A stretch of 64,000 nt of DNA from Lysinibacillus agricola (GTDB lineage: Bacteria > Bacillota > Bacilli > Bacillales_A > Planococcaceae): NCBI RefSeq assembly GCF_016638705.1, contig NZ_CP067341.1:2607501-2671500 (forward strand), read 5' to 3'. Positions 34,651 through 45,408 of this stretch are shown piece by piece. The position numbers were made by a program, and so were the translations under genes. Each line of letters starts with the position of its first letter. Position 1 is the stretch's first letter. The notes under the pieces were generated by a model. It was not told the DNA's origin. It was given only the letters and a program-made list of their open reading frames with translations, and did no database searches.

Positions 34651-34848
34651 GGTTTCCGTTCCAACTGGGCGTGACGCTTCGCTTTCGCGCAGATAAAATA
34701 TTGTTGCTGTCGCTACGCTTTCGCACAGAGCAAAAATTCCTGGGGGCGTCTGATGAGCCTCTTCACTCGCATGGTTCGCTCCAGGGTCTCATCTGTGACG
34801 CTGTGATCCCCGAGGAGTCGCCGAGTCTCCATCCCAATCAACCACTTC
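34651..34848 (-). repeat. GGAACGG-type dispersed repeat carrying two mini-hairpin units
   Basis: Read on the minus strand this is a long copy of the 28644 repeat. It is interrupted by two tandem GCGAAAGCG-type units spaced about 36 bases (ending at 34692 and 34728 on the plus strand). It therefore shows the small unit nested inside the large repeat. The downstream stretch to 35009 shows no gene. Confidence 0.7.
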
Positions 34849-35009
34849 ATTTAACATGAACCCTCTGGCATGTTACAACTAATTTATAGTGATTAAAGCA
34901 AGGCGTAGGAATTGGCTCGACGCTCACTCATAGGAAAGCGAGTAGTTCGGAGCCGAAATTACCCTTATTTAAAATTCCACAACATACATAAAATTTTCTT
35001 GACCATATT

Positions 35010-36260
35010 TTAATCAACGTCTTTAATAACGTTTGACTTAAATATATACAACAAAGATATACACATAATTAGACATCCGCAATACAACATTATATTGGAT
35101 ATAGTTAAATTCATAACAAGGGCCATAGAAACAAAAGCATATGAGACTGGGACAAGTCCGTTCGAAAATGCGTTGACTAGACTCATCACTCTGCCTATTT
35201 TATCTTCCTGGCTCTTTTCTTGAATGATTGAAATAAGTGATACATTGATGACAGAGGAAAGTATCCCCATGATTGATAATAAAAAAATACCCTGCCAAAG
35301 CAAATTAATGAACCCGAGCAATGATAAACAAATTCCAAGTACATTTATAATTATTAAGATGGACAACCCTCTTTTTTTTCTGAAATTAACTATTCCTACT
35401 GTTAACGCCCCTGCAAGCATTCCGCCCTGATAGGAACTCTGTAAAAAACTTAAATGCAATGCTTCACCATTAATTACATTAGTAACAATAAGAGGAATTC
35501 CCATTTGAAGGGGACCAAAAAAGAAAAAATTAATAATTATTAGAATGATGAGCATGTTTTTTAGAAATGACATATTCCAAACATACTTTAGCCCATCTAA
35601 TAGTTCGTCTTTAGTAGAATTATTATTTGGGGGAACATTTCTTTTTTGCTCTCCAATACAAAATGAAAATAGGAAGGTCGTGAACAAGAAAGCCGCAATT
35701 ATTGAAAACAAAAGACTAAACGATCCTTTAGATAGAATCCATCCGCCTATCATGGGTCCAGAAAACATTGCAATTTGATTCGAGCTTTGTATAAACGAAT
35801 TTGCTTTTGTTATTGAAGCGTTCGAAACTAACGATGGTAGCAGTGATGTATTGGCTGGAGAAAAGAAGGCATCCACAATTCCAAATAATATGGCAAAACC
35901 AATAAGCGACCAAATCTCAAGTATGCTCATTTGAAGGAAGAGAATCATAACAACAACTATAACGCATCGGATAAAGCTTGAAATAAGCATGATTCGTGAC
36001 CTTCTAAACCGGTCCGCCAACACTCCGCCAACAGTCATAAAGAGAACGCGAAAAATCATCGTCATCATCATAACTATTCCTAATGCTGATTCCATTTTTA
36101 ACACGGTAATAATATACCATTGTTCAGCAAATAAATAGGTTGATAAAGCTACAAAAGAGGTTGTACTTGATAGCCATAAAAATACAAAAGCACGATTTTT
36201 TAATAGAGATGAAGAATCTTTTTCCTCTGTGGGTGACCAAGGTACTTCCTGATTACTCAA
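35010..36260 (-). CDS. MFS-family exporter
   Basis: The 416-residue protein has about twelve hydrophobic segments. It shows the GGVLADRFRRSRIML motif between helices 2 and 3, characteristic of MFS drug and macrolide exporters of the MefA/MdrA type. The TTG at 36260 behind GGAGGG is preferred to the upstream ATG at 36293, which lies in the stop region of the preceding regulator gene. It is the second gene of a unit with the HTH regulator, which probably represses it until a drug-like ligand appears. Confidence 0.85.
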   Translation of the reverse strand: MSNQEVPWSPTEEKDSSSLLKNRAFVFLWLSSTTSFVALSTYLFAEQWYIITVLKMESALGIVMMMTMIFRVLFMTVGGVLADRFRRSRIMLISSFIRCVIVVVMILFLQMSILEIWSLIGFAILFGIVDAFFSPANTSLLPSLVSNASITKANSFIQSSNQIAMFSGPMIGGWILSKGSFSLLFSIIAAFLFTTFLFSFCIGEQKRNVPPNNNSTKDELLDGLKYVWNMSFLKNMLIILIIINFFFFGPLQMGIPLIVTNVINGEALHLSFLQSSYQGGMLAGALTVGIVNFRKKRGLSILIIINVLGICLSLLGFINLLWQGIFLLSIMGILSSVINVSLISIIQEKSQEDKIGRVMSLVNAFSNGLVPVSYAFVSMALVMNLTISNIMLYCGCLIMCISLLYIFKSNVIKDVD

Positions 36261-36292
36261 TCCAATCCCTCCATGACAAAAATGACTCCACA

Positions 36293-36883
36293 TTAATTCT
36301 TTTTCGTAAAAATAGGCTCTTCAATTTGAAACGCAGTCGTCATTACATAATAATGTTGCTTTTCTTCTTCAGTGTAATCGCTAGTTAATTCTTCTAGAAG
36401 AGTTCTATATTTTTGAGTGAATTCCAGAAATTTTTTTTGGCTAACCGTAAATTCTGTTTGGAGTGAAAGATTGTTCCATTCCTCTACATTTGAAGAATGT
36501 AAATTGAATGTTTCATCAGGTGCGGCTAACACTCGCGTTTTAGCACGACTTAATACCTCTAAGAATGATTGTCTAGTAGCTTCTTTAGATTCAACATAAT
36601 TAAGCAAATGATCTGCAGGGATAAACCCTCTTGCTATAGCTTGATAATACTTTAATAAATTGCCTCCTCGTTCTTCAGTTCTTACTAGCTTAATGATTCC
36701 GTATTTCTCCAATTCTCGTATATGATATAGAATCTTGGCTCTGGATAGGTTAAGTTCATTAGCTAGCATGTGTACTGTATAGGGCTCTTCGACTAAATAC
36801 ATTAGCATCTTTGTTCTAAGTGGATCACTTATAGCTTTTAATTGTTCATAAGTTTCAATAATTGAAATAGATTTTTGCTTCAT
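36293..36883 (-). CDS. ArsR-like winged-helix regulator of the MFS exporter
   Basis: The 196-residue protein has an N-terminal winged helix (KAISDPLRTKMLMYLVEEPY, then ANELNLSRAKILYHIRELEK) and a C-terminal domain of about 110 residues with several Trp, Phe and Tyr. No Cys or His metal site typical of ArsR sensors is visible, so the ligand is more likely organic. AAAGGTGG precedes the ATG. Its promoter and a palindrome lie directly upstream. Confidence 0.83.
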   Translation of the reverse strand: MKQKSISIIETYEQLKAISDPLRTKMLMYLVEEPYTVHMLANELNLSRAKILYHIRELEKYGIIKLVRTEERGGNLLKYYQAIARGFIPADHLLNYVESKEATRQSFLEVLSRAKTRVLAAPDETFNLHSSNVEEWNNLSLQTEFTVSQKKFLEFTQKYRTLLEELTSDYTEEEKQHYYVMTTAFQIEEPIFTKKN

Positions 36884-36898
36884 ACGATAACCACCTTT

Positions 36899-36910
36899 TT
36901 AACCGGTTAA
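36899..36910. promoter_or_regulatory. Candidate operator palindrome
   Basis: TTAACCGGTTAA is a perfect 12-bp palindrome between the -10 box and the ribosome site of the HTH regulator gene. A repressor bound here would block the start of transcription, which suggests autoregulation. Confidence 0.55.
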
Positions 36911-36924
36911 TAAATCTTAACTGT

Positions 36925-36953
36925 ATTATAAGCTGTAAAAAAACACCTGTAAA
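36925..36953 (-). promoter_or_regulatory. SigmaA promoter of the regulator-MFS operon
   Basis: On the minus strand TTTACA (36953-36948) and TATAAT (36930-36925) are separated by exactly 17 bases. Confidence 0.75.
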
Positions 36954-37060
36954 TCATTTTTGTGATAATTTTACTTTTTCGGAGTTTAGGGATGGGCTTA
37001 GATGTTGGGGAAAGAGGTTGCAGAAAATTGGGGATGTTGATGAATTTCTAAAGCAAAAAA

Positions 37061-37086
37061 GCAAACTAGAAATATGTCTAGTTTGC
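37061..37086 (-). terminator. Terminator of the MATE gene
   Basis: GCAAACTAG (37061-37069) pairs with CTAGTTTGC (37078-37086). On the minus strand it is followed by TTTTTTGC. The left arm begins within the stop-codon region of the gene. Confidence 0.75.
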
Positions 37087-38448
37087 CAGTTTTGCTTTGG
37101 ACGTACTTGAAAATCTTTTTTGAACAAGTAATAACCGTATTAATAAAGTAATCGCACCTGTAGTCAGACCTGCCACTAATCCAATCCAATAGCCAAACGG
37201 CCCGAAGTCTGTATAAGTTGCAAGTGCATAACCGACAGGCAAACCAATAATCCAATACGAAATGATGGCCATGATGAAGGTCACTGTAACATCCTTATAG
37301 CCTCTCAAAGCCCCTTGGACTGGCGCTTGAATAGCATCGGATAGTTGGAAAATGGCTGCGAATACTAAAAATTGTACGGCATATTCTAGCACTTTTCCAT
37401 CAGTTGTATACATATTTGCAACAGGTTCACGAAGGATAAATAGGATACAAGCTGATATAAAGCTAAATAAAATCGCAGTACCAACACATAAATAACTATA
37501 GAGTTTAGCATCATGCATACGACCTGCACCTATTTCAAAACCTACTAATATCGTAATGCCCATCGAAATACTTAGTGGAACCATATATAGTAAGGAGGTG
37601 AAATTTAAAGCTATTTGATGAGCCGCGATGATTTCTGTACTAAAGCTACTCATCATCATGGTGACAGCGGAAAAAATACTCGTTTCTGCAAATAAGGATA
37701 TCCCAATAGGCACACCAATGATTAAAATTTCCTTCCAACGAAGCCATTCTAATTTTGGCCAGTCATGGAATATGCGGAAGCGTTCAAAGGGCACGCGTTT
37801 TGCAATAATCCAAACGGTGATAAAGAAAACTAGCCAGTAGGTAATTGCCGTTGCAACGCCAGCACCGATTCCACCAAGCTCTGGCGCTCCAAATTTCCCG
37901 AAAATAAATATGTAATTTAACACAATATTAATCGGCGTTGTCAGCAATGTAATAATCATTGTGACGCGTGTTTGTCCGAGCGCATCGATAAAACAGCGCA
38001 TGACAAAAAATAAAAAAAGCGGTAAAAGACCAGCACACATTGCATGAATATAGGATTTAGCAATATTATGTACAGAGGCTTCTAAATTCATATTACCTAG
38101 AATCCAATCAATACCGACTAGTAACACAATAAAAATAACAACCACTAGTACGATGGCTACATAAAGACCTTGCTGAACAGCCTTCTTTGCTGCCGACTCT
38201 TTTTTGGCTCCAACAAGCTGTGAGACAATAGGTGTGATCGCAAGTAAAATTCCAGATAGTCCTATATAAACAGGCATCCAAATGGAAGAGCCAATTGATA
38301 CTCCAGCTAAGTCAGCGGTGCCGTAGCGACTCGACATTAAAATATCGAAGAAAGAAATAAGATAAAAAGCTACTTGTGTGACTAAAATGGGTACGATTAT
38401 TTTTAATATTAATGCGTATTTTTCTTTTAACGTAGTTGTTTGATACAT
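37078..38448 (-). CDS. MATE-family multidrug/Na+ antiporter
   Basis: The 456-residue protein has twelve expected membrane helices in two homologous halves. It shows typical MATE stretches such as PILVTQVAFYLISFFDILMS and the RCFIDALGQTRVTMIITLLT region. It would expel cationic compounds in exchange for Na+ or H+. GGAAG precedes the ATG. It is a single gene with its own terminator. Confidence 0.9.
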   Translation of the reverse strand: MYQTTTLKEKYALILKIIVPILVTQVAFYLISFFDILMSSRYGTADLAGVSIGSSIWMPVYIGLSGILLAITPIVSQLVGAKKESAAKKAVQQGLYVAIVLVVVIFIVLLVGIDWILGNMNLEASVHNIAKSYIHAMCAGLLPLFLFFVMRCFIDALGQTRVTMIITLLTTPINIVLNYIFIFGKFGAPELGGIGAGVATAITYWLVFFITVWIIAKRVPFERFRIFHDWPKLEWLRWKEILIIGVPIGISLFAETSIFSAVTMMMSSFSTEIIAAHQIALNFTSLLYMVPLSISMGITILVGFEIGAGRMHDAKLYSYLCVGTAILFSFISACILFILREPVANMYTTDGKVLEYAVQFLVFAAIFQLSDAIQAPVQGALRGYKDVTVTFIMAIISYWIIGLPVGYALATYTDFGPFGYWIGLVAGLTTGAITLLIRLLLVQKRFSSTSKAKLAN

Positions 38449-38619
38449 ATTGTTTAACTTCCTTCATTAACATGATTAATTAGTATAGCATATTAAATAG
38501 GTGAAAGCTGAAAAATTAAAAGCTTCATCTATATCTTTTCGTTCGCATATAGTAAAATAAGAGACTGTAAATAAAAAGTAGTATGGCTACAATGGCTTTT
38601 AAGGAATAGGAGAATTTAC

Positions 38620-39696
38620 GTGAAACAACAAACAATCATTTTAACCGGTGGAGGGACAGCTGGTCATGTATCGCTCAATCAAGCGATACTCCCGTCTTTA
38701 CAAGAACTAGGTTATGATGTCCACTATATTGGCTCAGAGCAGGGCATTGAAAAAGAATTAATAGGCGAGGCATTCCCTAGTGTTCCGTTTTACGGTATTT
38801 CAAGTGGAAAATTGCGTCGTTATTTCTCAATGAAAAATTTTACAGATCCATTTAAAGTGCTTGCAGGAATTATGCAGGCTTTTCGTATTATTAAGAAAGT
38901 GAAGCCACAAGTCATTTTTTCAAAGGGTGGCTTTGTTTCTGTACCCGTTGTCATGGCTGCGAAACTTGCTGGCGTTCCAGTGGTCATCCATGAATCAGAT
39001 GTTACACCTGGCTTGGCCAATAAAATTGCGCTACCATTTGCATCACATATCTTTACGATTTTTGAGGAAACATTGCAGCACTTACCGAAAGAAAAGGCCA
39101 CATGCACAGGCTCCATTATTCGCCAAGAGTTATTTATGGGAGATCGAGCGAAAGGATTATCACAATGTGGCTTTACAACATTAAAGCCTGTCCTTCTTGT
39201 TATGGGAGGGAGTCTAGGTTCGGTTGTATTGAATGATGCGCTTCGTCAAAATTTACCAGAGCTTGTCAAACAGTTTCAGATTATTCATTTGTGCGGTAAA
39301 GGGAATTATGACAAAACATTTGAGTCTATGCCTGGTTACAAGCAATTTGAATATGTGACTACAGAATTACCGGATTTATTACATGCGGCAGATTTTATCG
39401 TCTCACGTGCAGGCTCCAATTCGATTTTTGAATTTTTAGCACTTCACAAGCCGATGTTGTTAGTGCCATTATCCGCACAAAAAAGTCGTGGTGACCAAAT
39501 TTTAAATGCCAAGTTATTTAAAAGACAAGGCTACGCAGAAGTATTACAAGAGGAAGAGTTAACAAAAGAATCCTTTAAGAAATCGGTTTATGTGTTAACT
39601 GAGCGCAAAGAAGAAATGGTAGCAACCATGGAGAAAACACAAAGACCGAAAACGCCAGATGAAATGGCGAAATTGATTTTACACTATAAAAAGTAG
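38620..39696 (+). CDS. murG: UDP-GlcNAc transferase MurG
   Basis: MurG converts lipid I to lipid II on the inner face of the membrane. The 358-residue GT-B protein has the GGGTAGH loop (10-16), [10 protein letters not shown], the [14 protein letters not shown] segment and the C-terminal donor-binding [20 protein letters not shown]. It starts at GTG behind AGGAG. It is not in a division/cell-wall cluster here: neighbours are a MATE exporter and a GNAT. It may be a second copy or a relocated sole copy. Confidence 0.9.
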   Translation: MKQQTIILTGGGTAGHVSLNQAILPSLQELGYDVHYIGSEQGIEKELIGEAFPSVPFYGISSGKLRRYFSMKNFTDPFKVLAGIMQAFRIIKKVKPQVIFSKGGFVSVPVVMAAKLAGVPVVIHESDVTPGLANKIALPFASHIFTIFEETLQHLPKEKATCTGSIIRQELFMGDRAKGLSQCGFTTLKPVLLVMGGSLGSVVLNDALRQNLPELVKQFQIIHLCGKGNYDKTFESMPGYKQFEYVTTELPDLLHAADFIVSRAGSNSIFEFLALHKPMLLVPLSAQKSRGDQILNAKLFKRQGYAEVLQEEELTKESFKKSVYVLTERKEEMVATMEKTQRPKTPDEMAKLILHYKK

Positions 39697-39815
39697 GCAC
39701 TTTACTCGACATGCTCCAGACAATAGCTACAGAACAGTAGCGAGCGTCACGTTGAAGTCGTTGCCTACTCTAACATCCCAATTACACATTGATATGAAGC
39801 AAAGCCAGAAAACAA

Positions 39816-39853
39816 AAGCTATGTGCCTGTCATCATGACGGAGCACATAGCTT
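39816..39853. terminator. Bidirectional terminator between murG and the GNAT gene
   Basis: AAGCTATGTGC (39816-39826) pairs with GCACATAGCTT (39843-39853) followed by ATTTTTA. Confidence 0.8.
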
Positions 39854-39877
39854 ATTTTTATAAAAATAACATGTAGT

Positions 39878-40426
39878 TTACATCGCTTGTTCTTCGCCTT
39901 CTTGCATTTGATTGGCAGTTGTAAGGTAGAACAAGTCTTTTTGAATTTTATATAAATTAAATTGTGCCTCGCCGCTGTTTACCTGTGCTAATAATGTCGG
40001 ATGACTGTCATTCGCGCTCATGACATAGGGTAGCTTTAAGGCTGCACGCTGTGATTTTATATTTTCAACACGAATACGGAGAAATACCGTATGGAAGTTA
40101 TAGTCAAAAAAAAGTTCATTCAAAAAAAGTGTTTTTGCCTTTTGGTTATAGCCTTGACCTTGATAAGGGAGTCCAATCCACGTTCCTAAAAAACCTGCAC
40201 CATCCTCGACATCATGAATGCTAATGGTGCCGATGGGCTGACCCCAATCATCAGTAATTGTCCTTGAAATAGCGAGTCCCTCCGCTTCTTCTTCAATCAG
40301 TTGTTTTGTCATAAACCAATATTCATCAGCTGATGTGGCTTTTTGACGGACAAATGGGGAAACAGAAGGGTGTGATAATAGCTCATAAAGCTCTGTACAT
40401 TCATGTAGGTCTCGATGTTTAAGCAT
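39878..40426 (-). CDS. RimJ/RimL-type GNAT acetyltransferase
   Basis: The 182-residue protein has the GNAT beta-bulge and acetyl-CoA loop in GTWIGLPYQGQGYNQKAKTL, followed by LRIRVENIKSQRAALKL, the RimJ/RimL pattern (alanine acetylation of ribosomal proteins or small molecules). The substrate is unassigned. It converges on murG and shares a terminator. AAAGGAGG precedes the ATG. Confidence 0.83.
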   Translation of the reverse strand: MLKHRDLHECTELYELLSHPSVSPFVRQKATSADEYWFMTKQLIEEEAEGLAISRTITDDWGQPIGTISIHDVEDGAGFLGTWIGLPYQGQGYNQKAKTLFLNELFFDYNFHTVFLRIRVENIKSQRAALKLPYVMSANDSHPTLLAQVNSGEAQFNLYKIQKDLFYLTTANQMQEGEEQAM

Positions 40427-40977
40427 ACGAAACGCCTCCTTTACAAGGGTAGTTAAAACAATTCCTTTAAAACATAAAGAAGAAAACTAAAATTCGTACT
40501 GGAATTAAAACCCAAAGAACTAGACGTTATAACTATGAAATCCATAATCTCCCGCTGTCTTACTGATTTTTCGACCATACCGAAAAATGGCTAGTTTTTT
40601 TAATATAATATAACAATCATTCTGCTTTATGCAATCATTTTACTCGCTAAAACAAAAAATATTTTTATCGATCGGATAATTCTGAAAAATGTATAATTAT
40701 AGAGATAATTAAATTATGTTTAATTGTTATTTACGATGCATTGAGTCTAAAATAACAATTTTATTGCTGAAAATATTTAATAAGTGTTTCTTTAGGATTA
40801 TGTTATTTCTTCGAAAGAGGTAAAATATCAAAAAATACCCTAAAAAGGATATAATTTTTCTTAATCGAGAAAGGTGATTCTTTTAAATTATGTTATAATA
40901 GTAGTATTGATTTTTTTGTATAAACAAATAATATATAAAAATTCTATATTAATATTACCGACTTATGGGGTGACAGC
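40427..40977. other. AT-rich intergenic region
   Basis: These 550 bases separate the divergent GNAT and PAS-GGDEF genes. Several short open frames lack ribosome sites. A TATAAT sequence at 40894-40899 may be the -10 box of the PAS-GGDEF gene, but no matching -35 box was found. Nothing else was recognised. Confidence 0.4.
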
Positions 40978-43006
40978 ATGGAATATCTTTTAAGCGAAGA
41001 TTTATTTAATGAATTGTTTATTGGCAAAGATTTTGTCTTTCTAATGAAAAAAGAGGGAGACGATTATCAATATATAAGCTTAAACCAAGCAGCTCGAGCT
41101 TTGTTTTCACCTGAGGTCATTGGGAAAATGCTTTCTACCGTTACCTCAAGTCGCAATTTCCCTATAATTAAAGAAAATTACCATCAAGCAATTGCGAAGC
41201 ATAGTCAAATTGATTTTGTGGATTATGCTTATATTAAATCTGAAGTTCGTAAATATGAGACATCTGTTCGTCCGCTTAAATATAAAAATGAAGACTATAT
41301 TTTAGCCATAACAAAAGAGATTCGCTATGATCGCAGCATTGAAGATAAGTTTTTATTTATGCGTTCAATGTTTGATCATGCCTTTTTTTCAACAGTCATC
41401 TTATCAGCAGAAGGGTCTATTTACGATGTGAATTCCAGCTTTATGGAGGACTTTGATTTAGAAAATGAAGCGGTAAAACACCAATTATTCATTGACCTAC
41501 CAATTGTTCCTAAAGATGAGGTAGAAAACATACAAAATTATTTACAAAGAGCGGCTATGGGCGAAAAATATTGGGGAAAAACTTATTAAGCTTCATACAC
41601 TGGATAAAAAAGAGCGCATGTATTTACTTTCTCTCTCTCCTGTTATGCAGGGGGATAACTCTTTTGCTATTTTCCTTATCATGCAGGATTTCACGCAATT
41701 CATTGAACAAAAAGCGGAGTTACGCTCAAAATCTCATGGTTTTGAGGTTTTTAAGGCTGCTCTAAGTTCTGCAACGTCTATCACTATTTTGGATATTAAT
41801 GGGAAAATCCTAGAAGTGAATGATTTATTTTTGAATGCGTCTGGCTTCACGGCAGAAGAGTTAATTGGTCAATCTTATAAATTAATCGAGCCTCGTTACC
41901 ATACGGAGGACTTATTACAAGCCATTTATGAAACACTTGTAGCGGGAAATATTTGGCGAGGGGAGCTATGCTACCGTACAAAATTTCATGCGGATTTTTG
42001 GGTAGAAGCAGCTATAGTTCCATTAAAAAATGAATTTGGCAAGATAGAAAAATTTTTATCCATTAACTATGATATTACGGACAAGAAAAAAATGTTCACG
42101 GAATTAAAAAATATTGAACGCACATTCCGTCTCATTACCGAAAATACAAACGATTTGATTGTCATAACAAATGAAGACGGCATCATTATTTACGCCTCAC
42201 CATCCTATGAAATTTTCTTAGGCTACGAAAATGTAGAATTACAAGGTCAGTTTTACAGTAACATTGTCGATGACGAAAGTAAGAAGGCATGGCAAACGTT
42301 TCTAAATAATTATTCAGGTCAAACGGATACGCAGTTTGAGCTACTGCTAAAGGCAAAGGATGGTACGCCTGTTTGGACTGAAGGAAACGCAACAGTTGTT
42401 CATGATCCTGAGCGCGAAAAAGTTTCGCAAATTATGATGGTGTCCCGTGAAATTACCCATCGTAAGGAGCGAGAGAATGATCTATTATATTTAGCCTATC
42501 ACGATACGTTAACACAACTACCAAATCGTCGTTATTTACAGAAGGAGTTCCCAAAATTACTGGCAGAAGCACAAGGACATAATGCGTGTTTAGCGATGTT
42601 CTTTATCGATGGGGATGACTTTAAGGTTGTTAATGATCGTTACGGCCATGACACGGGGGATGATTTTATCCGGAAGTTTGGCCAGGTTTTAATTAATGCT
42701 GTGCGTAGCCATGATTTAGTTATTCGCATGGGTGGCGATGAATTTATTGTCGTGTTAACGGGTTTAACTCGGGATGATGAAAAAAGACATAAACAAATTA
42801 TGCATATTATTAATCGCATCCGTAATGAACTTAAAATAGGTTGGACCATCGAAAGTCATCACTTTGCGCCAACAGCCTCTATTGGTATCGCATATTATCC
42901 GGATCACGGTAAAACATTAAATGTTTTGCTGGAATTAGCAGATCAAGCCTTATATAAAGCGAAGGAAATCGGAAAAAATAATCTTTATATCGCTGATGCA
43001 CATTAA
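40978..43006 (+). pseudogene. PAS-PAS-GGDEF diguanylate cyclase, frameshifted in an A5 run
   Basis: The first frame (40978-41589) holds PAS-like sensing domains and ends GEKYWGKTY. The second (from 41618) continues with two more PAS domains and a GGDEF domain with intact active site RMGGDEF and an inhibitory I-site RSHD five residues before it. Removing one A from the run at 41577-41581 joins them as GEKYWGKLIKLHTLDKKERM, giving a soluble protein of about 675 residues. As written, the cyclase part could only be made from an internal start or by slippage. It would make c-di-GMP. Confidence 0.82.
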
Positions 43007-43009
43007 AAG

Positions 43010-43051
43010 AAGTCTGTACAAACAAGTAATTGCTTGTGGTACAGACTTTTT
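43010..43051 (+). terminator. Terminator of the GGDEF gene
   Basis: AAGTCTGTAC (43010-43019) pairs with GTACAGACTT (43039-43048) with an inner CAAG/CTTG helix and a T run. Confidence 0.85.
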
Positions 43052-43119
43052 GTTTGATGTTATGCTATAACAGTGTTGGAGGAGTCCCTCACAGTTACTT
43101 AGGAATAGAAGGTGATGAA

Positions 43120-43794
43120 ATGCCTAAAAAAATACTTTTGGTGGAAGATGAGAAACATATCGCTCGCTTTGTAGAGCTAGAATTAAAGCATGAAGGCTAT
43201 GATGTCTTAGTCGCTTTTGATGGGCGTGAAGGAATTGCACTAGCTTCATCTGAAAATTTTGATGTTCTGTTATTAGATGTTATGCTTCCCGGAATAAATG
43301 GTATTGAAATTTGTCGTCGAATACGAACGCAGTCAAAGGTACCGATTATATTGTTAACGGCACGAGATGCTGTGATGGATCGCGTAGCTGGCTTAGATGC
43401 TGGTGCCGATGACTACATAGTAAAACCATTCGCAATCGAAGAACTACTAGCTAGAATTCGTACCATTTTGCGTCGGGTGACACCTGATGAAAAGACAGCA
43501 GGATCATTAAATTTTCGTGATATCGAACTCGATATAGCAGCCTATGAAGTATTTGTACAAGGGAAAAAGCTTGATTTAACAAAAACGGAATACGATCTAC
43601 TTAAATTATTGATGGAGCATAAAAATAGAGTTTGTACTCGAGAGTTAATTTTAACCTCTGTTTGGGGATATGATACGGATATAGAGACAAATGTGGTAGA
43701 TGTATATATCCGGCATTTGCGAACAAAACTACCGGGTGATATGAATGCCTATATCGAAACCGTTCGTGGGGTTGGGTACGTGATGCGTGAATGA
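43120..43794 (+). CDS. ArlR-like OmpR-family response regulator
   Basis: The 224-residue protein has a receiver domain with Asp53 ([11 protein letters not shown]) and [15 protein letters not shown], and an OmpR winged helix ([20 protein letters not shown]). The longer frame from 43030 crosses a terminator; the ATG at 43120 has GAAGGTG upstream. It overlaps the kinase gene by four bases (ATGA). The pattern is closest to ArlR/YkoG-type regulators; the regulon is unknown. Confidence 0.9.
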   Translation: MPKKILLVEDEKHIARFVELELKHEGYDVLVAFDGREGIALASSENFDVLLLDVMLPGINGIEICRRIRTQSKVPIILLTARDAVMDRVAGLDAGADDYIVKPFAIEELLARIRTILRRVTPDEKTAGSLNFRDIELDIAAYEVFVQGKKLDLTKTEYDLLKLLMEHKNRVCTRELILTSVWGYDTDIETNVVDVYIRHLRTKLPGDMNAYIETVRGVGYVMRE

Positions 43795-45176
43795 AAAAAT
43801 TAAGAGATTATTTAGTCAATCAATCCTTACAAAGAAAATGGATGCTAACATCTAGTGCTGTAATATTTTTTAGCTATGCGATTATTTGTATTGTCGTTTA
43901 TATTTCGTTACATACATGGCTTTTAAATGATGAACAAAGCAAAATCAAACGGACAAGCGATGATTTGGTGTATTTTTTAGAGTCACAAGGACCCGGTCTT
44001 ACAATGCAGGAAATTCAGCAAAATAAAGGTCTTTTAGATTCAATTGCGGATCGTGATCAAACAGTTAAATTGTATAATTTAGATGGCAGAAAGATTTTAA
44101 GTATTAATGATAATAAACAGGTTGCACCTCTTACCTCGATAGGTGAAATTATTGAAATGACGATTGATAAAAAGGATGTTTTTGTCATAAATCAACAGAT
44201 TCAACTTGGTTTCTTTCAAGGGTATATTCAAGTGATTCATCCATTATCAAAGTTCCAGTCTTTGATGCATTATTTATTGACTACAATGCTAATAGCGGGC
44301 TTGGGAGCATTATTGTTATCAGCTTCTATTGGCTATTACCTTGCCAACTATTTGATGAAACCACTACATGAGTTACGCTCATCTATGAAAACCGTTATGG
44401 ATAAAGGATTTAATGAGCCAATACAATTAACCTACACATCCCATGATGAGATTGGCGATTTATTGAAAATGTACAATACGATGATGAATGAATTGCAAAT
44501 TTCATTTACACAGCAGCAACAATTTGTTGCAGATGCTTCTCATGAGTTACGAACGCCTATTCAAGCTATTGAAGGACATCTCTCACTTTTAAAAAGATGG
44601 GGGAAGGATGATCCAGAAATTTTAGAGGAATCTATTGATACTTCACTATCGGAAATTGCACGGATGCGTAAAATGATTGAAGAATTACTAGAGCTTGCTC
44701 GTCGTGAAGAAAAGGACGATCAGAGTGAGGCTGACGCAGTAGCTGTTATAGAAACTGTTATAGAGGAAATAAAGCATTTGCATCCAGAAGCTCGAATAAC
44801 GCTGTCGAAAAATGAAGAAATAGGGCGGTTATTTATAACAGAAAATGCACTTAGTCAAATTGTTCGTAATATTATAGAAAATGCAATTCGTTATTGTGAA
44901 AAAATTCCTGAGATTCAAATTTCACTTTCTGTCTCTGGGAATGAGGCACTTTTAAAAATAGAAGATAATGGAATTGGCGTTGCGGAAGAATACATTCCTT
45001 TCATTTTCGATCGCTTTTATCGGATTGATGAGGCTAGAAATCGTCAAATAGGCGGTACAGGCTTAGGACTTAGTATCACAAAAATGTTACTCGAAAAATA
45101 TAATAGCTCTGTGGAAGTCAAGAGTGAAAAAAATGTTGGAACCGTTTTCTTCATGAAATTCCCGCTAAAATATTGA
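43791..45176 (+). CDS. ArlS-like sensor histidine kinase
   Basis: The 461-residue kinase has two membrane helices (about 20-41 and 163-186) around a 120-residue extracellular domain. A HAMP domain follows ([20 protein letters not shown] onwards). HisKA has His251 in [20 protein letters not shown], and the HATPase has [17 protein letters not shown]. It is the partner of the regulator at 43120. Signal unknown. Confidence 0.9.
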   Translation: MKKLRDYLVNQSLQRKWMLTSSAVIFFSYAIICIVVYISLHTWLLNDEQSKIKRTSDDLVYFLESQGPGLTMQEIQQNKGLLDSIADRDQTVKLYNLDGRKILSINDNKQVAPLTSIGEIIEMTIDKKDVFVINQQIQLGFFQGYIQVIHPLSKFQSLMHYLLTTMLIAGLGALLLSASIGYYLANYLMKPLHELRSSMKTVMDKGFNEPIQLTYTSHDEIGDLLKMYNTMMNELQISFTQQQQFVADASHELRTPIQAIEGHLSLLKRWGKDDPEILEESIDTSLSEIARMRKMIEELLELARREEKDDQSEADAVAVIETVIEEIKHLHPEARITLSKNEEIGRLFITENALSQIVRNIIENAIRYCEKIPEIQISLSVSGNEALLKIEDNGIGVAEEYIPFIFDRFYRIDEARNRQIGGTGLGLSITKMLLEKYNSSVEVKSEKNVGTVFFMKFPLKY

Positions 45177-45408
45177 GAAAAATACACGCTTTATTTAATT
45201 ATTCTATCCTTTGAGAAAAAAATTGCTTAATTTGCTAAAAAGAGTTGTATTTTTTGTGAAGAGTAGTAAGATTGAGATGGAAAAAACGTTCTTTAAATTA
45301 TGGGTATGTTGTGTTAAACATCCTTTTAAAGAGCGGAGAAATATTATATAATTAATTGTAATTTAATTAATGGAACTGCCGAAAGGCAAAATTTGGAGGT
45401 CATTTTTC

